In this document: in pieces, positions 1 to 7,361 of the stretch | Layout of the letters: each line of letters starts with the position of its first letter | Position numbering within the stretch: the first letter of the stretch is position 1 | Source: Larix sibirica | Taxonomy: Eukaryota > Streptophyta > Pinopsida > Pinales > Pinaceae | DNA length: 10,736 nucleotides | Direction of reading: 5' to 3' | NCBI GenBank assembly: GCA_004151065.3 | Contig: NWUY0300005023.1 | Location: 5,688-16,423 of the forward strand | Notes under the pieces: model-generated | Seen by the model: only the letters and a program-made list of their open reading frames with translations | Databases searched by the model: none | Told to the model about the DNA's origin: nothing | Position numbers and translations under genes: made by a program

Positions 1-991
1 TTTTCCTCTACGCTGAAGATTCTCCCACGTCAAGATCTTGTCATTGAATGACAACCAAAGAAATCATTTAATTTTAACTGGAAGCTTCCAGTTCCACAGT
101 GTGCCGAACCACCGTACCTTTTTACCATGAAAATAAGATTCTACGATAGTATGATAGGATGAGTTTGCTGTCACCTGTCCAGTGGTGGGATTTTTTGTCC
201 ATAGCAAGGTATCTTTATCATCTGACAGACGAATACCATTCAGATGTAATCAAATGTAATAGGTTGATATAATGATTCCATTTGATCGCCCAGCTACCAA
301 CCAAACCAAGGTCAGAAGCCATGACCCAATAAGAAGGGTCTGCTACAAGACGATTGGATCTGTTAAACTGATTAAGGGTAATGAGCCCATACTCTGTAAA
401 TAAGGAACGCAGATCCCTGGAGATCTTGTAATTTGAGTCAATCCCAACAATGGGATCAATACCAACCACCACTTCTTTACCATCACCCACCTGCCAAAAC
501 AGAAAGCCACAAATCCAAGGAAGAATCTTCATAAAGCCTTTCCAAAAGAAAGAGGCATTCTGGAAATTTCCAGTTGGGTTTCTGAGTCATTTGAAAATAT
601 TCATTTTGATGTACTTAAATTGCAATATCCTTGACCACAGATTGTCACCCATGAGACCATGCCAACAGCTCTTCAGTAGCAGTGCTGAATTGAACCAATA
701 AATATGTTTTATATTCCAACCTCCACATTGTTTTGGCAGAGTTAGTGAATCCCATTTTTCCAAATGATAGTGTCCACCATCCGTGTTCCCAAACCACAAA
801 AACCTGAACATTAAACTATTTAAAATATGCAAGATTGAAGATGGAATTTGAGCCATCATAGCCCAATAGACAGGTAGATTGCTCAACACAGACTTCAATA
901 AAATAAGTCTACCTCCTAATGATCAAAACTTCAGGCACCGGATATTAATTTTCTTTTCAAATATACTAATGAGCCACCTCCAGTCATATTG
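1..991 (-). mobile_element. LINE-A: 3' part of a plant L1-like non-LTR retrotransposon
   Basis: On the minus strand this stretch reads as the C-terminal part of a LINE ORF2 protein. The recognisable reading frame begins near 991, next to AT-rich DNA that shows no LINE similarity by eye. That suggests 5' truncation or a breakpoint near 992. The 3' part, including the rest of the zinc-finger domain and any poly(A) tail, lies beyond the left edge, so target-site duplications cannot be checked. The copy is inactive: it has several stops and one frameshift. It covers the same protein region as part of LINE-C but differs clearly in sequence, so the two appear to be different families. Confidence 0.88.
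1..991 (-). pseudogene. Decayed LINE ORF2 C-terminus (RT thumb/connection and zf-RVT)
   Basis: An intact ORF2 would make the reverse transcriptase used for target-primed reverse transcription. In one minus frame (991 to 218) I see the post-catalytic block: SLGGRLILLKSVLSNLP, then FLWFGN, LEKWDSLTLPK, GGWNIK and LFWQVGDGK. These are typical of the end of plant LINE RT proteins. That frame carries in-frame TGA codons at 923-925 and 587-589. Near 235-245 the reading shifts to another frame (240 to 1), with DTLLWTKNPTTG, LWNWKLPVKIK, FLWLSFNDKILTWENLQRRG and a TGA at 64-66. This second part matches the start of zf-RVT (PF13966), whose Cys/His knuckle would lie off the left edge. The catalytic RT motifs are absent, so this is a remnant with no intact product. 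Confidence 0.87.
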
Positions 992-1097
992 TTAAAAGAT
1001 CTTATAATATCATTTTATATATATAATAAAATAAATAGAAATAATAAATTAAATTATTTTATATTGATTAAAAAATAGATATTTACATAAATAATAA
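992..1097. other. AT-rich spacer, no feature
   Basis: Very AT-rich DNA with short TA and AAT runs (for example around 1015-1035). No reading frame or structural signal is visible. It separates the LINE-A breakpoint from the coding-like stretch that follows. Confidence 0.5.
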
Positions 1098-2047
1098 ATT
1101 TCATATAATAATATCCCGAATGAGGTGCGAAACCTGGCATATAATGACTCTGACACACAACCAGGGGATGAGACAATTGTCTTAAACATGCGGTCGATGG
1201 ATGAGCGTAATGGAATTAATCATTGTTATAATTTATCTGATCTGGAGGATGTGGTACATGCGAGTTAAGGTTGAGGGTTCTCGGCATAGTCAATGTGAGG
1301 CCTACAACTTGTAGTGTTGAATGGAGTCGGATGGAAATGGCATGGATTTCAAAGCCAAGGATGAGATTGTGTACTTGGGCACCGAGGTTGATAATATGAA
1401 AATCCTACAAGGTAAAAAGAAGAACATTCTACCCGGTCTTAGTCGCAATTGGTCCATTGCACAAAGTTGGGAAGATGAGAATCCCGTTGAGGTAAGAGCA
1501 CGTCCCAAACCATGGCGCTTGGATACCCTATAGACAGTGGAGAAGGAGAACACTTTGTGGTTCATCAATTTGATGGATTATCGCTTGGCTCTTCATGGTT
1601 GATTGTTGGGATTCTATGAGCGAATTGCAGGTTAGTGGCATAATGGTCAGACAATGAGCCCAAAGCACATGTGGAGGAGGTACTAGGAAACACTAGTTGG
1701 AGTGAAAATACAATCGTGGAACTCTGTGGCACATCTAAAACAAAATTGATTAGGGTGAAGTGACAGTAATGGTCGAGGTTCAAGGGCATCATGATGCCAA
1801 CCACCTGGAGAATGTTTATGGAGGCTTAGAGCCTTATTGGATACTCAAAATCATGCTTGGTCGTCTGCTTCGGGAGATTGAGCAAACACAGGCTAGTATT
1901 TTATTATTGATGGCCTCCATGTGTGACAATGTTAGCGACATCCAATCAAATCTCGACCTATTGGTGGATGTGGCCAATGCTCCTTTGCAAATTCTGCATC
2001 AACCACCTGTCACTACTTTAGGTCGGTCCCAAGTTCCTAGCTCTTAG
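1098..2047 (+). pseudogene. Unrecognised decayed coding-like region in three frames
   Basis: I do not recognise this sequence. It is more GC-balanced than its flanks and has three successive open stretches in different plus frames. 1098-1268 includes DSDTQPGDETIVLN and YNLSDLEDVVHAS. 1321-1533 includes DFKAKDEIVYLGTEVDN and VEVRARPKPWRLDTL. 1760-2047 is 95 codons, including the amphipathic-looking LLREIEQTQASILLL and a TAG stop. The middle part (1534-1759) also has a readable piece, EGEHFVVHQFDGLSLGSSW, in a third frame. The composition (acidic, helical, no low complexity) resembles decayed protein-coding DNA. A transposon gag-like or transposase-like origin is possible, as is a dead host gene. 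No catalytic motif, zinc knuckle or signal peptide is visible. The downstream DNA (2048-2205) is T-rich and could be its 3' UTR. Confidence 0.3.
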
Positions 2048-2149
2048 AACTCTTTCTTTACTTGTCAGTTTAGTATATCCACCTATAGAGTTGTCTTTTT
2101 ATTTGGTTTTAGTATGGAAAATTGTTGTTTTGTTGTCTTAAACATTGGT

Positions 2150-2184
2150 GGGTCATCTCGGTTTCCCTCTATAGGGAAAGACCC
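2150..2184. repeat. Imperfect hairpin (inverted repeat)
   Basis: TTTCCCT (2162-2168) and AGGGAAA (2173-2179) form a perfect 7-bp stem with a CTAT loop. Outer arms GGGTC (2150-2154) and GACCC (2180-2184) can also pair, leaving a 7-nt bulge on the left side. It lies in the T-rich stretch between the decayed coding region and the tandem duplication. No function can be assigned. Confidence 0.6.
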
Positions 2185-2205
2185 CATATAAGGTTCCCCA
2201 AGACT

Positions 2206-2458
2206 CATCTTTGGGGTTTCCTAAACTCAAATTAAGCATGTCCATTGATTGGCCTAGATTCCAATTTAGAAGGTCAACTAACTAATCATCATTTCACTTA
2301 CCATTCTCAATACACAAATCACTAACACGTTACATCTTTGGGTTTCCTAAACTCAAATTAAGCATGTCCATTGATTGGCCTGGATTTCAATTTCAAAGGT
2401 CAACTAACTAATCATCAATTAACTTACCATTCTCAATACACAAATCACTAGCACGTTA
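2206..2458. repeat. Direct tandem duplication, unit 126-127 bp
   Basis: Copy 1 is 2206-2332 and copy 2 is 2333-2458. Both start CATCTTTGGG and end CACGTTA, and they abut exactly. By eye they differ by seven substitutions and a one-base indel in a G run (GGGG against GGG), so they are about 94 percent identical. There is no reading frame inside. The unit contains GCATGTCCATTGATTGGCCT and TTCTCAATACACAAATCACT. This is a local segmental duplication of non-coding DNA. It could be a promoter or subterminal repeat of an element I do not recognise. Confidence 0.9.
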
Positions 2459-2752
2459 GCTTACACAACATGTGATGGAAAAGCAGAGGATGCATGTATT
2501 GATAGAGGAGTTTTAGAAATAATAATTTATTTAGGATATTGTAAAAATGTAAAATATTCATAAAATTTAATGTGGTATAGGTAGAAAATTTTAAAATGTT
2601 TATAAAAACTATTTATTGGTTTAATTTAATATTATTTTGTATATATTATTAAATTTGGTTCATAAAAATTGAAAAAAATCTCTTCAATAATTACTAAAGT
2701 ATTAATTTTTTTTTAATATTGAAAATTTAATATTTTAACGGATTTTATGATA
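2459..2752. other. AT-rich intergenic DNA
   Basis: Strongly AT-rich with many A and T runs. No gene, RNA or ordered repeat can be supported. Its right edge is the oligo(T) that marks the 3' end of the SINE-like element on the minus strand. Confidence 0.5.
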
Positions 2753-2943
2753 TTTTTTTTAAATCCAAGAATTCGTCTACGTCCGAAAGATGGGTATATA
2801 ACATGGGCCTATGCCAGTTTAAATTCGGATGGATCATTCTGTGAAAAAGTGACAACATCCATCTTCAACCCTCACCATGAGGTTTGAACTAGTGACCTGA
2901 TAGGAACTAAACCCCACAGAAACCAACTACCCTACACCTAAGA
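2753..2943 (-). mobile_element. tRNA-headed SINE-like element
   Basis: Read on the minus strand, a head of about 65 nt carries a box A-like and a box B-like sequence at tRNA-like spacing. A body of about 120 nt follows, including GAGGGTTGAAGATGG and CCCATGTTATATACCC. It closes with A8 (the T8 at 2753-2760 on the plus strand). Total length is about 190 nt, a normal size for plant SINEs, which are transcribed by RNA polymerase III and mobilised by LINE enzymes. The cloverleaf is not intact, so this is not a tRNA gene. I found no clear target-site duplication (the left flank ...TTTTATGATA is not repeated to the right), which suggests an old copy or boundaries slightly different from mine. A chance tRNA-like stretch is the main alternative. 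Confidence 0.58.
2880..2934 (-). promoter_or_regulatory. Internal Pol III-type promoter (box A and box B) of the SINE-like element
   Basis: Box A on the minus strand is TAGGGTAGTTGG (2934-2923), 11 of 12 positions matching TRGCNNAGYNGG. Box B is AGTTCAAACCT (2890-2880), 9 of 11 matching GGTTCGANYCY. The gap between them is 32 nt, within the usual tRNA/SINE range. Both are read directly. Activity is not shown, and two box B mismatches may weaken it. Confidence 0.55.
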
Positions 2944-3316
2944 ACTTCCCAATCCTTATTATTCATCGAAAAAAATAATAATATAATAGGACAATATTCT
3001 AATATTGAACATATTCTTATCTTAAAAACCATCAAAAGGAAAAAAGTATGTCAATTTTTTTAAAAAAAGACTATTACAACAATGTTTCATCAAAATAAGA
3101 AAAATATATTAAAAAAAATGAAATCGGATTACAACCATGTTTGAGAAACAAGGAAGTATATAGTACTTTTTATTTAAAAATCCTTCTAATTGAAATGAAA
3201 AATTAATATCTACATTTTATAATTTATATAAAATTTATTCAATAATAATTAAATTAATATTTAAAAAATAAATTATTTTATAGAATAAAAGTTTGATATG
3301 ATCATAAAGTAAGTTT
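2944..3316. other. AT-rich intergenic DNA
   Basis: AT-rich with oligo(A) and oligo(T) runs (for example 3056-3067 and 3111-3118). I see no coding frame, RNA gene or recognisable element. Confidence 0.5.
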
Positions 3317-3602
3317 GAAATTTGGTTGGAAATCATTTAAAAAATCTTAGAATCACATATATTAGTTATGGAAATTGCATAATTTGAGTGTTTGAGAGAT
3401 TGAATCTATTTATAGATTCAAAAATACAATTTAAACATGTAGAAATTNGTATTCTGGTTGGAAATCTTTAAAAAATCTTAGAATCACATATATTAGCTAT
3501 GGAAATTGCATAATTTGGGTGCCATGGGGTTATTTGAGGGTACTGAATCTATTTATTGATTCAAAAACACAATTTAACACTTCTAAATTTGGATTTTACA
3601 AA
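3317..3602. repeat. Direct tandem duplication, about 132-bp spacing
   Basis: Copy 1 (about 3317-3450) and copy 2 (about 3451-3602) share GGTTGGAAATC, TTTAAAAAATCTTAGAATCACATATATTAG, TATGGAAATTGCATAATTTG, TGAATCTATTTAT and GATTCAAAAA in the same order. The TGGTTG start is at 3323 in copy 1 and 3455 in copy 2. Copy 2 has about 15-20 extra bases around GCCATGGGGTTATTTGAGG. An N lies at 3448, near the junction. This is non-coding AT-rich DNA of unknown role. Confidence 0.85.
3400..3421. repeat. Perfect 22-bp palindrome inside repeat copy 1
   Basis: TTGAATCTAT and ATAGATTCAA are perfect 10-bp inverted arms around TT. The matching site in copy 2 reads TGAATCTATTTATTGATTCA and has lost perfect symmetry. 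It may be a structural site or only AT-rich chance; no function is assigned. Confidence 0.8.
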
Positions 3603-3958
3603 AAAAAATTACTAGATTCCAAGCAAAACCCACCGTAAAGTCCAAAACGTAGAACAAATAGACTACTCCAAATAAATATAGTAATTAAAAATCAAACTTA
3701 ATTTAAAAAATATAGAAAAAATAGTTCATAGTAATACATTTCATATTATGAATTGTTCAACATACATTATAAAATGGTCAAGCAAAATTGGATATGATTT
3801 CACATTTATGTGTGAGAATCATCATAAGGTAATAACAATTTCCATTCGGTTTTTACGCTCAATAATGTACAAAATCATCTAAATCATGAATATGTAAGAA
3901 AGATTCAATGAAAACTCAATTAAAAAAACATAATCCTAATTCCATATCTTAATGAAAG
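3603..3958. other. AT-rich DNA left of the LINE-B insertion
   Basis: AT-rich DNA with no gene or RNA signal. Its right end is the target site of the LINE-B insertion. Confidence 0.5.
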
Positions 3959-3969
3959 ATGATTGAAGA
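3959..3969 (+). repeat. Target-site duplication of LINE-B, left copy
   Basis: ATGATTGAAGA occurs here and again at 5532-5542, directly after an A8 run. LINE similarity starts right after this copy (GGGGAGGCAGG, coding GEAG). An 11-bp direct repeat in exactly these two places is the expected mark of target-primed reverse transcription. Confidence 0.78.
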
Positions 3970-4379
3970 AGGGGAGGCAGGTGCGAGAGGGGTTATTTAT
4001 GACCTAGGAGGAAAAATGATTAGAACCTATGTGTGGGGTCTGGGAAAGCGTATGAACAATTACACAGAATGGGTTGCATTGATGCAAGGTATGGAATGCA
4101 TGTATGATCTCCATCTTGAAGAATTCAATGTTCTTGGAGACTCCTAGATCGTAATTCAATCCATGAACTATTTTCAGAGCACCAAGGAGGTAAAGAATGG
4201 CTTCCAACAAAGAATTTCTAAGTTTTTTTCCAAATATTTCTAAGGTCCAGTACTTCCACATCAAAAGAAATATCTATGTGGAAGCAGATAAGCTGGAAAA
4301 TGTGGGTGCTAGGATAAATTAGGGGGTCTTATCCCTTAATGACTCTTCTACCCTTGTGAAATGGTTGTGCGCTCTCTGA
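3970..4379 (+). pseudogene. Truncated RNase H domain (RVT_3-type) of LINE-B
   Basis: The domain would cleave RNA in RNA-DNA hybrids during LINE replication. Frame one (3970 to about 4235) gives GEAGARGVIYDLGG, WGLGKRMNNYTEWVALMQG and EEFNVLGDS. It thus keeps the catalytic Glu (YTEW) and the Asp of GDS but lacks the first Asp through truncation. A TAG at 4145-4147 sits where SQIVIQS is expected. Near 4235-4245 the frame shifts and continues as YFHIKRNIYVEADKLENVGA, which holds the last catalytic Asp (EAD). A second TAG (4320-4322) precedes GVLSLNDSS. The frame closes at 4377-4379 with tandem TGATGA, which looks like a natural end. Plant L1 elements with an archaeal-like RNase H are known, and this fits that group. 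It is a dead copy. Confidence 0.85.
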
Positions 4380-4441
4380 TGACTGAGTTAATGGTCGAAC
4401 TACCCAAGGTAAGGTGAATAAATGCTAAGGTCTTCTGCCAT

Positions 4442-5259
4442 TTGAAATGCATGCCAGATGGATCGCCAATTGTTCAGGCTAGCAAGGGAAAGTCTCATCA
4501 TCTTATGCCCTCATTTACTCACCTTTCCCTGGCTCGTGCTGAGCGTAATGGTATGTGGTACAAGGATTTCTGCGTAATAATGGCCGCACCCTCGACACGC
4601 CCGGAGAAAGATTATTTTAGGAACCTCCAGATGCTTCTCGCCTCATTGCATTTTTCTGAGAGCCTTTCAGCTAGAGAGGAGCTGTCAGTGTAGAAGGATA
4701 TTGCCATGGTGGAGAGAGACATCCCATTGAGGAGGAAGTGAAGGTGCTCCACTCGGAAGAGGATTTTTCCTTGAAGTATGTTGTGCAGGAGATTAGAGGC
4801 ATCAAGCACGATATTTAGGATCTTAAGAAAATGGCTAGGTGCGTTTCTGAGGCAGCAAAAGCGAGTCTGGAGGAATCCAAGAAAAATGGCCTGGATTTGT
4901 CTCGTTTTGAAACTCGGTTGGAGGACGCTGAGACTGGATATAGGGTGCAGACAGGTGAGGTGGAAGAATTGAAGAGGTCCATCACAGAGATGGATCAGGT
5001 CATGAATTCAAAGCTTGAGGGAGTTCGTGGAATGATAGCAGAGCTGCGTAGGATCATGTAGGAGTAGAGCATGAACTCTTCTGAGCAGAATGAAGACCGC
5101 TTTGTTCAAGTGAAGGATATTTTATAAGAAATTCAGGAAGATGTTAACAATTTGTATTAAGGGAACAACAAGCCAGCCAGGGAACATGCAAAGGCTTCTC
5201 CAATGGACGATGCTTCCACTATTCAGCCTGAAATTGATGAAGGTTTGGCCCAGGAATGA
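4442..5259 (+). pseudogene. Decayed coiled-coil reading frame after the RNase H in LINE-B
   Basis: I do not recognise this protein. An ATG at 4580 in a good plant context (ATGGCC) starts MAAPSTRPEKDYFRNLQMLL; the same frame is open back to 4442. After a TAG at 4691 and a frameshift between 4691 and 4726, the reading continues to a TGA at 5257-5259. That part includes EEEVKVLHSEEDFSLK, FETRLEDAETGYRVQTGEVE and ELKRSITEMDQVMNSKLEG, and ends in an acidic tail (MDDASTIQPEIDEGLAQE). Charged residues and spaced Leu/Ile/Met suggest a long coiled coil. Further nonsense codons at 4816, 5059, 5065, 5125 and 5158 are all TAG or TAA, as expected if Gln codons lost a C. Length from the ATG is about 226 codons. 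It may be a third LINE ORF, an ORF1-like chaperone piece, or captured host mRNA. Confidence 0.5.
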
Positions 5260-5531
5260 TGCTCTTGTCACTCGTTTTTCCCCATTTTACATAGATGTTT
5301 TTTCACATAGCATTAGGAGGTCTATTCGTCAAAGTCTACACTGTAAGAAGCAGTAGATCCAGTTTTGATACAGTTTGTAAAGTCTTAGAACTGATAGAGG
5401 TTTTTGTGGGTATTTTTTGGACCGAAACTCTATTTTCATACTTTTGCTCTGGTTTTTGCTGCCATAGGGGCGTTTGTATATCCACCCTTTCATAATATAA
5501 ATCTTCTCTTCTCATTTCTATTAAAAAAAAT

Positions 5532-5542
5532 ATGATTGAAGA
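5532..5542 (+). repeat. Target-site duplication of LINE-B, right copy
   Basis: This is the second copy of ATGATTGAAGA, one base after the A8 tail. Joining the left flank directly to this copy gives the inferred empty target site. Confidence 0.78.
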
Positions 5543-5620
5543 GAAGTGGATCTTCTTCCTAGGGTTTGAAATTGAAATGCTCTACAAAAAAAATTACTAG
5601 GGTTGCCTTCTCTCGGCTCT
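5543..5620 (+). other. Leader-like stretch with two CTAGGGTT motifs
   Basis: It contains CCTAGGGTTTGAAATTG (about 5559-5575) and ACTAGGGTTGCC (about 5597-5608) just upstream of an ATG. AGGGTTT is the core of the plant telo-box, which is common in plant 5' regions. This suggests a 5' UTR or promoter-proximal region, but nothing shows that it is active. Confidence 0.25.
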
Positions 5621-5950
5621 ATGTGCCCATCGATGGCACTGCATCGAGGAGGGAGTGAGGCTCCCTCCTACCGAGAGATCATCTCTCCCTCACACCAGTG
5701 AGACAACCAGCTGCTCAACCATACTCTAACCTCTACCATTTCGGAAGGAAATGATTTCCCCATCCCCTCTAAGAATGCGGCCTCTGCCACTCCACCTATT
5801 GTCTCGCTAAATCCATCCCAGAGCGATTTACCTCGACCTGTTGTGAATTTGAGTGTTGTTGGGATCCCAACAAATCCCCTCAAATTTCGCAAAAACATTA
5901 GAGTCCCCCATTCAAATGTAGAAAAAATATTGTACATTGCTTTCTCTTGA
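5621..5950 (+). pseudogene. Short reading frame, possibly the start of a LINE ORF1
   Basis: From ATG 5621 one frame runs 109 codons to TGA 5948-5950, broken by a single in-frame TGA at 5699-5701. It begins MCPSMALHRGGSEAPSYREI. The second half includes NDFPIPSKNAASATPP, SDLPRPVVNLSVVG and LKFRKNIRVPHSNVEKIL. It is rich in Ser and Pro, then basic. My impression is of the disordered N-terminus of a plant LINE ORF1, or of a dead host exon, but I cannot name a family with certainty. The minus-strand frame over the same bases (5668-5937) is probably a shadow. After 5950 the DNA becomes AT-rich with stops in all frames, so the continuation is lost or beyond an intron. Confidence 0.35.
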
Positions 5951-6763
5951 TTGGTTTGTTGGATTTGAAAAGATGATTTGATGCTTTTCTCTTTTAGACG
6001 TTTAATCTATTGCTTATTGATTATGTAGCTTTGCTTTCATGGGATTATGATTTGGTGGTTTGACTGGTTCTTGTCATTGGTGCATTTTGACTTATTGGTT
6101 GCTAAGTAACACTTGCATGCCCTTATTTCAACCTATTTAAGTTGATTATGTGCCTAAGTTTGAAAGGATTAAGCCTTTTTTTTATCTTTCGGCAGTCTTC
6201 TTAACTTCTGATCTTCAATACTTCAATAGGTTAAGAGGACATTTTGGCAGATCTTAATAAATTGATCAATTATTTTTTTTAAGGATTTTGATTCACGTCC
6301 TAAATGATTGCATATTAATGGATGGAAAGATTTTTGGGCAATAAGTAATTTTGGGCAAAACTTGAATCGTTCACTAAGGCTTGCTTAACACAATCTACAT
6401 CTTTAAAGCGTGTCCTATCATTTTTCCTACAAATCAAAACACAAATTGTAAATAATAATAAAACATTAAACATTTTTGTTTTCAAATTTGCTTCTCTTTT
6501 CCTTTTGTAAATAATATTTTTATTTTATTTTATACATAATAATGAATAACATATTATGTATATAATATGATTAATATATAATATTGTGTATTATTTAAAC
6601 ATAGGGTATTTAAATTTAAAATTTGTAAAACAAAACATCTTTTCAATATAATATTATATGAAAAAGTAAGAAAAGATTAAATAAAAGAGACCCTACGTTT
6701 CCCATTGTAAAGGCTTAGTATTGCATGATTTTATTAATGATTTCTTGAGTATATACTTAAATC
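5951..6763. other. AT-rich DNA, no gene recognised
   Basis: The left part (5951-6450) is T-rich and could be a decayed intron or UTR of the preceding frame; no convincing exon is seen. The right part is very AT-rich. It holds overlapping inverted repeats: TACATAATA (6533-6541) with TATTATGTA (6552-6560), and CATATTAT (6550-6557) with ATAATATG (6562-6569). The stretch ends at the oligo(T) that marks the 3' end of LINE-C. Confidence 0.45.
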
Positions 6764-7361
6764 TTTTTTTTAACTAAAGCAAGTATTGTATTAAAAATTA
6801 AAAAAAGTCGTGGTTGTAAACCAAATTGGCAAGGTTCAGAAACCAATTTTCAGCATCACAACGATCGCAGATTGAGAGCCAATTTGGCATTCATCAATTG
6901 GAGGGTGACAGGCTACAATTTAACTTGAATGAGACTTTGAAAAAATGTCAAAGAGTATAAGGAAGTGCTGAAAACAACTAAGCGTAAATAATGAAAACAA
7001 CTGAACATAAATAATGAATGAGGCTCTCAAAGAAAGAAAGAAAAGGAAAAAAACGTGATGAATGAATTCCAGTATCCTGTTCAGGCTACCATTATTGTAT
7101 GCCACGGTTCTGCAGTAGTTGGTGGCAGTCAACTCTGAAGCAAACCAAGTTGGCAATATTGAATTGATGGATGGGGTATTTGCAAGAGTCATAGCGTTCA
7201 AGAGGCATTCAAGAGTAAGGGCAATCAACTCATGCGCTGGATACAAGATACATCAGTAGTTGTGCGTTGAAGAGGCGTTCTTGGAGTTAGCAGAGTGAAG
7301 ATAAAATGCAGGCATGTCATCCCGACTTTGAGTGCCCTGTTCTGGGAGTTGTGTGCCAAGA
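6764..7361 (-). other. 3' UTR of LINE-C
   Basis: This is the stretch between the RNase H stop codon (TGA, 7362-7364 on the plus coordinates) and the oligo(A). The 108-codon minus frame at 6920-7246 lacks any known motif and I regard it as chance. A 23-bp tandem duplication lies at 6969-7014. The end is A/T-rich, then A8. Confidence 0.65.
6969..7014. repeat. 23-bp tandem duplication in the LINE-C 3' UTR
   Basis: Units 6969-6991 and 6992-7014 both start TGAAAACAACT and end AAATAA. They differ at three positions in the middle. Short tandem repeats are common in LINE 3' UTRs. Confidence 0.8.

Larger units (their letters stand above)
3970..5531 (+). mobile_element. LINE-B: 5'-truncated LINE insertion with poly(A) and TSD
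   Basis: This block of about 1.56 kb is bounded on the left by ATGATTGAAGA and on the right by A8 (5523-5530), one T, and a second ATGATTGAAGA. Inside, in plus orientation, it holds the end of an ORF with an RNase H domain, then a coiled-coil reading frame. After that comes a T-rich 3' UTR (about 5260-5522) with AATATAAAT (5495-5503), which may act as a poly(A) signal. 5' truncation of LINE copies is usual, and here it removed everything before the middle of the RNase H. The insertion is broken by stops and frameshifts, so it is not recent. LINE-A and LINE-C are on the opposite strand. Confidence 0.78.

Noticed and set aside
2880-2934. A tRNA gene on the minus strand
   Set aside because: Box A and B are present, but the arms do not make a convincing cloverleaf and the sequence continues into a body with an oligo(A) end. 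SINE-like is the better call.
2206-3602. The two tandem duplications as a CRISPR array or LTR pair
   Set aside because: There are only two long copies each, no spacers, and no TG...CA ends, primer-binding site or internal gag-pol.
5668-5937. 89-codon minus-strand frame
   Set aside because: It overlaps the plus-strand frame at 5621-5950, which has the more protein-like reading and an upstream leader. I treat the minus frame as a shadow, though not with full certainty.
6533-6569. AT-rich inverted repeats as a MITE
   Set aside because: The arms are short and overlapping, and there are no paired terminal repeats with a target duplication.
6920-7246. 108-codon minus-strand frame as a gene
   Set aside because: It lies after the RNase H stop within the LINE-C 3' UTR, has no motif, and its hydrophobic end comes from a T-rich run.
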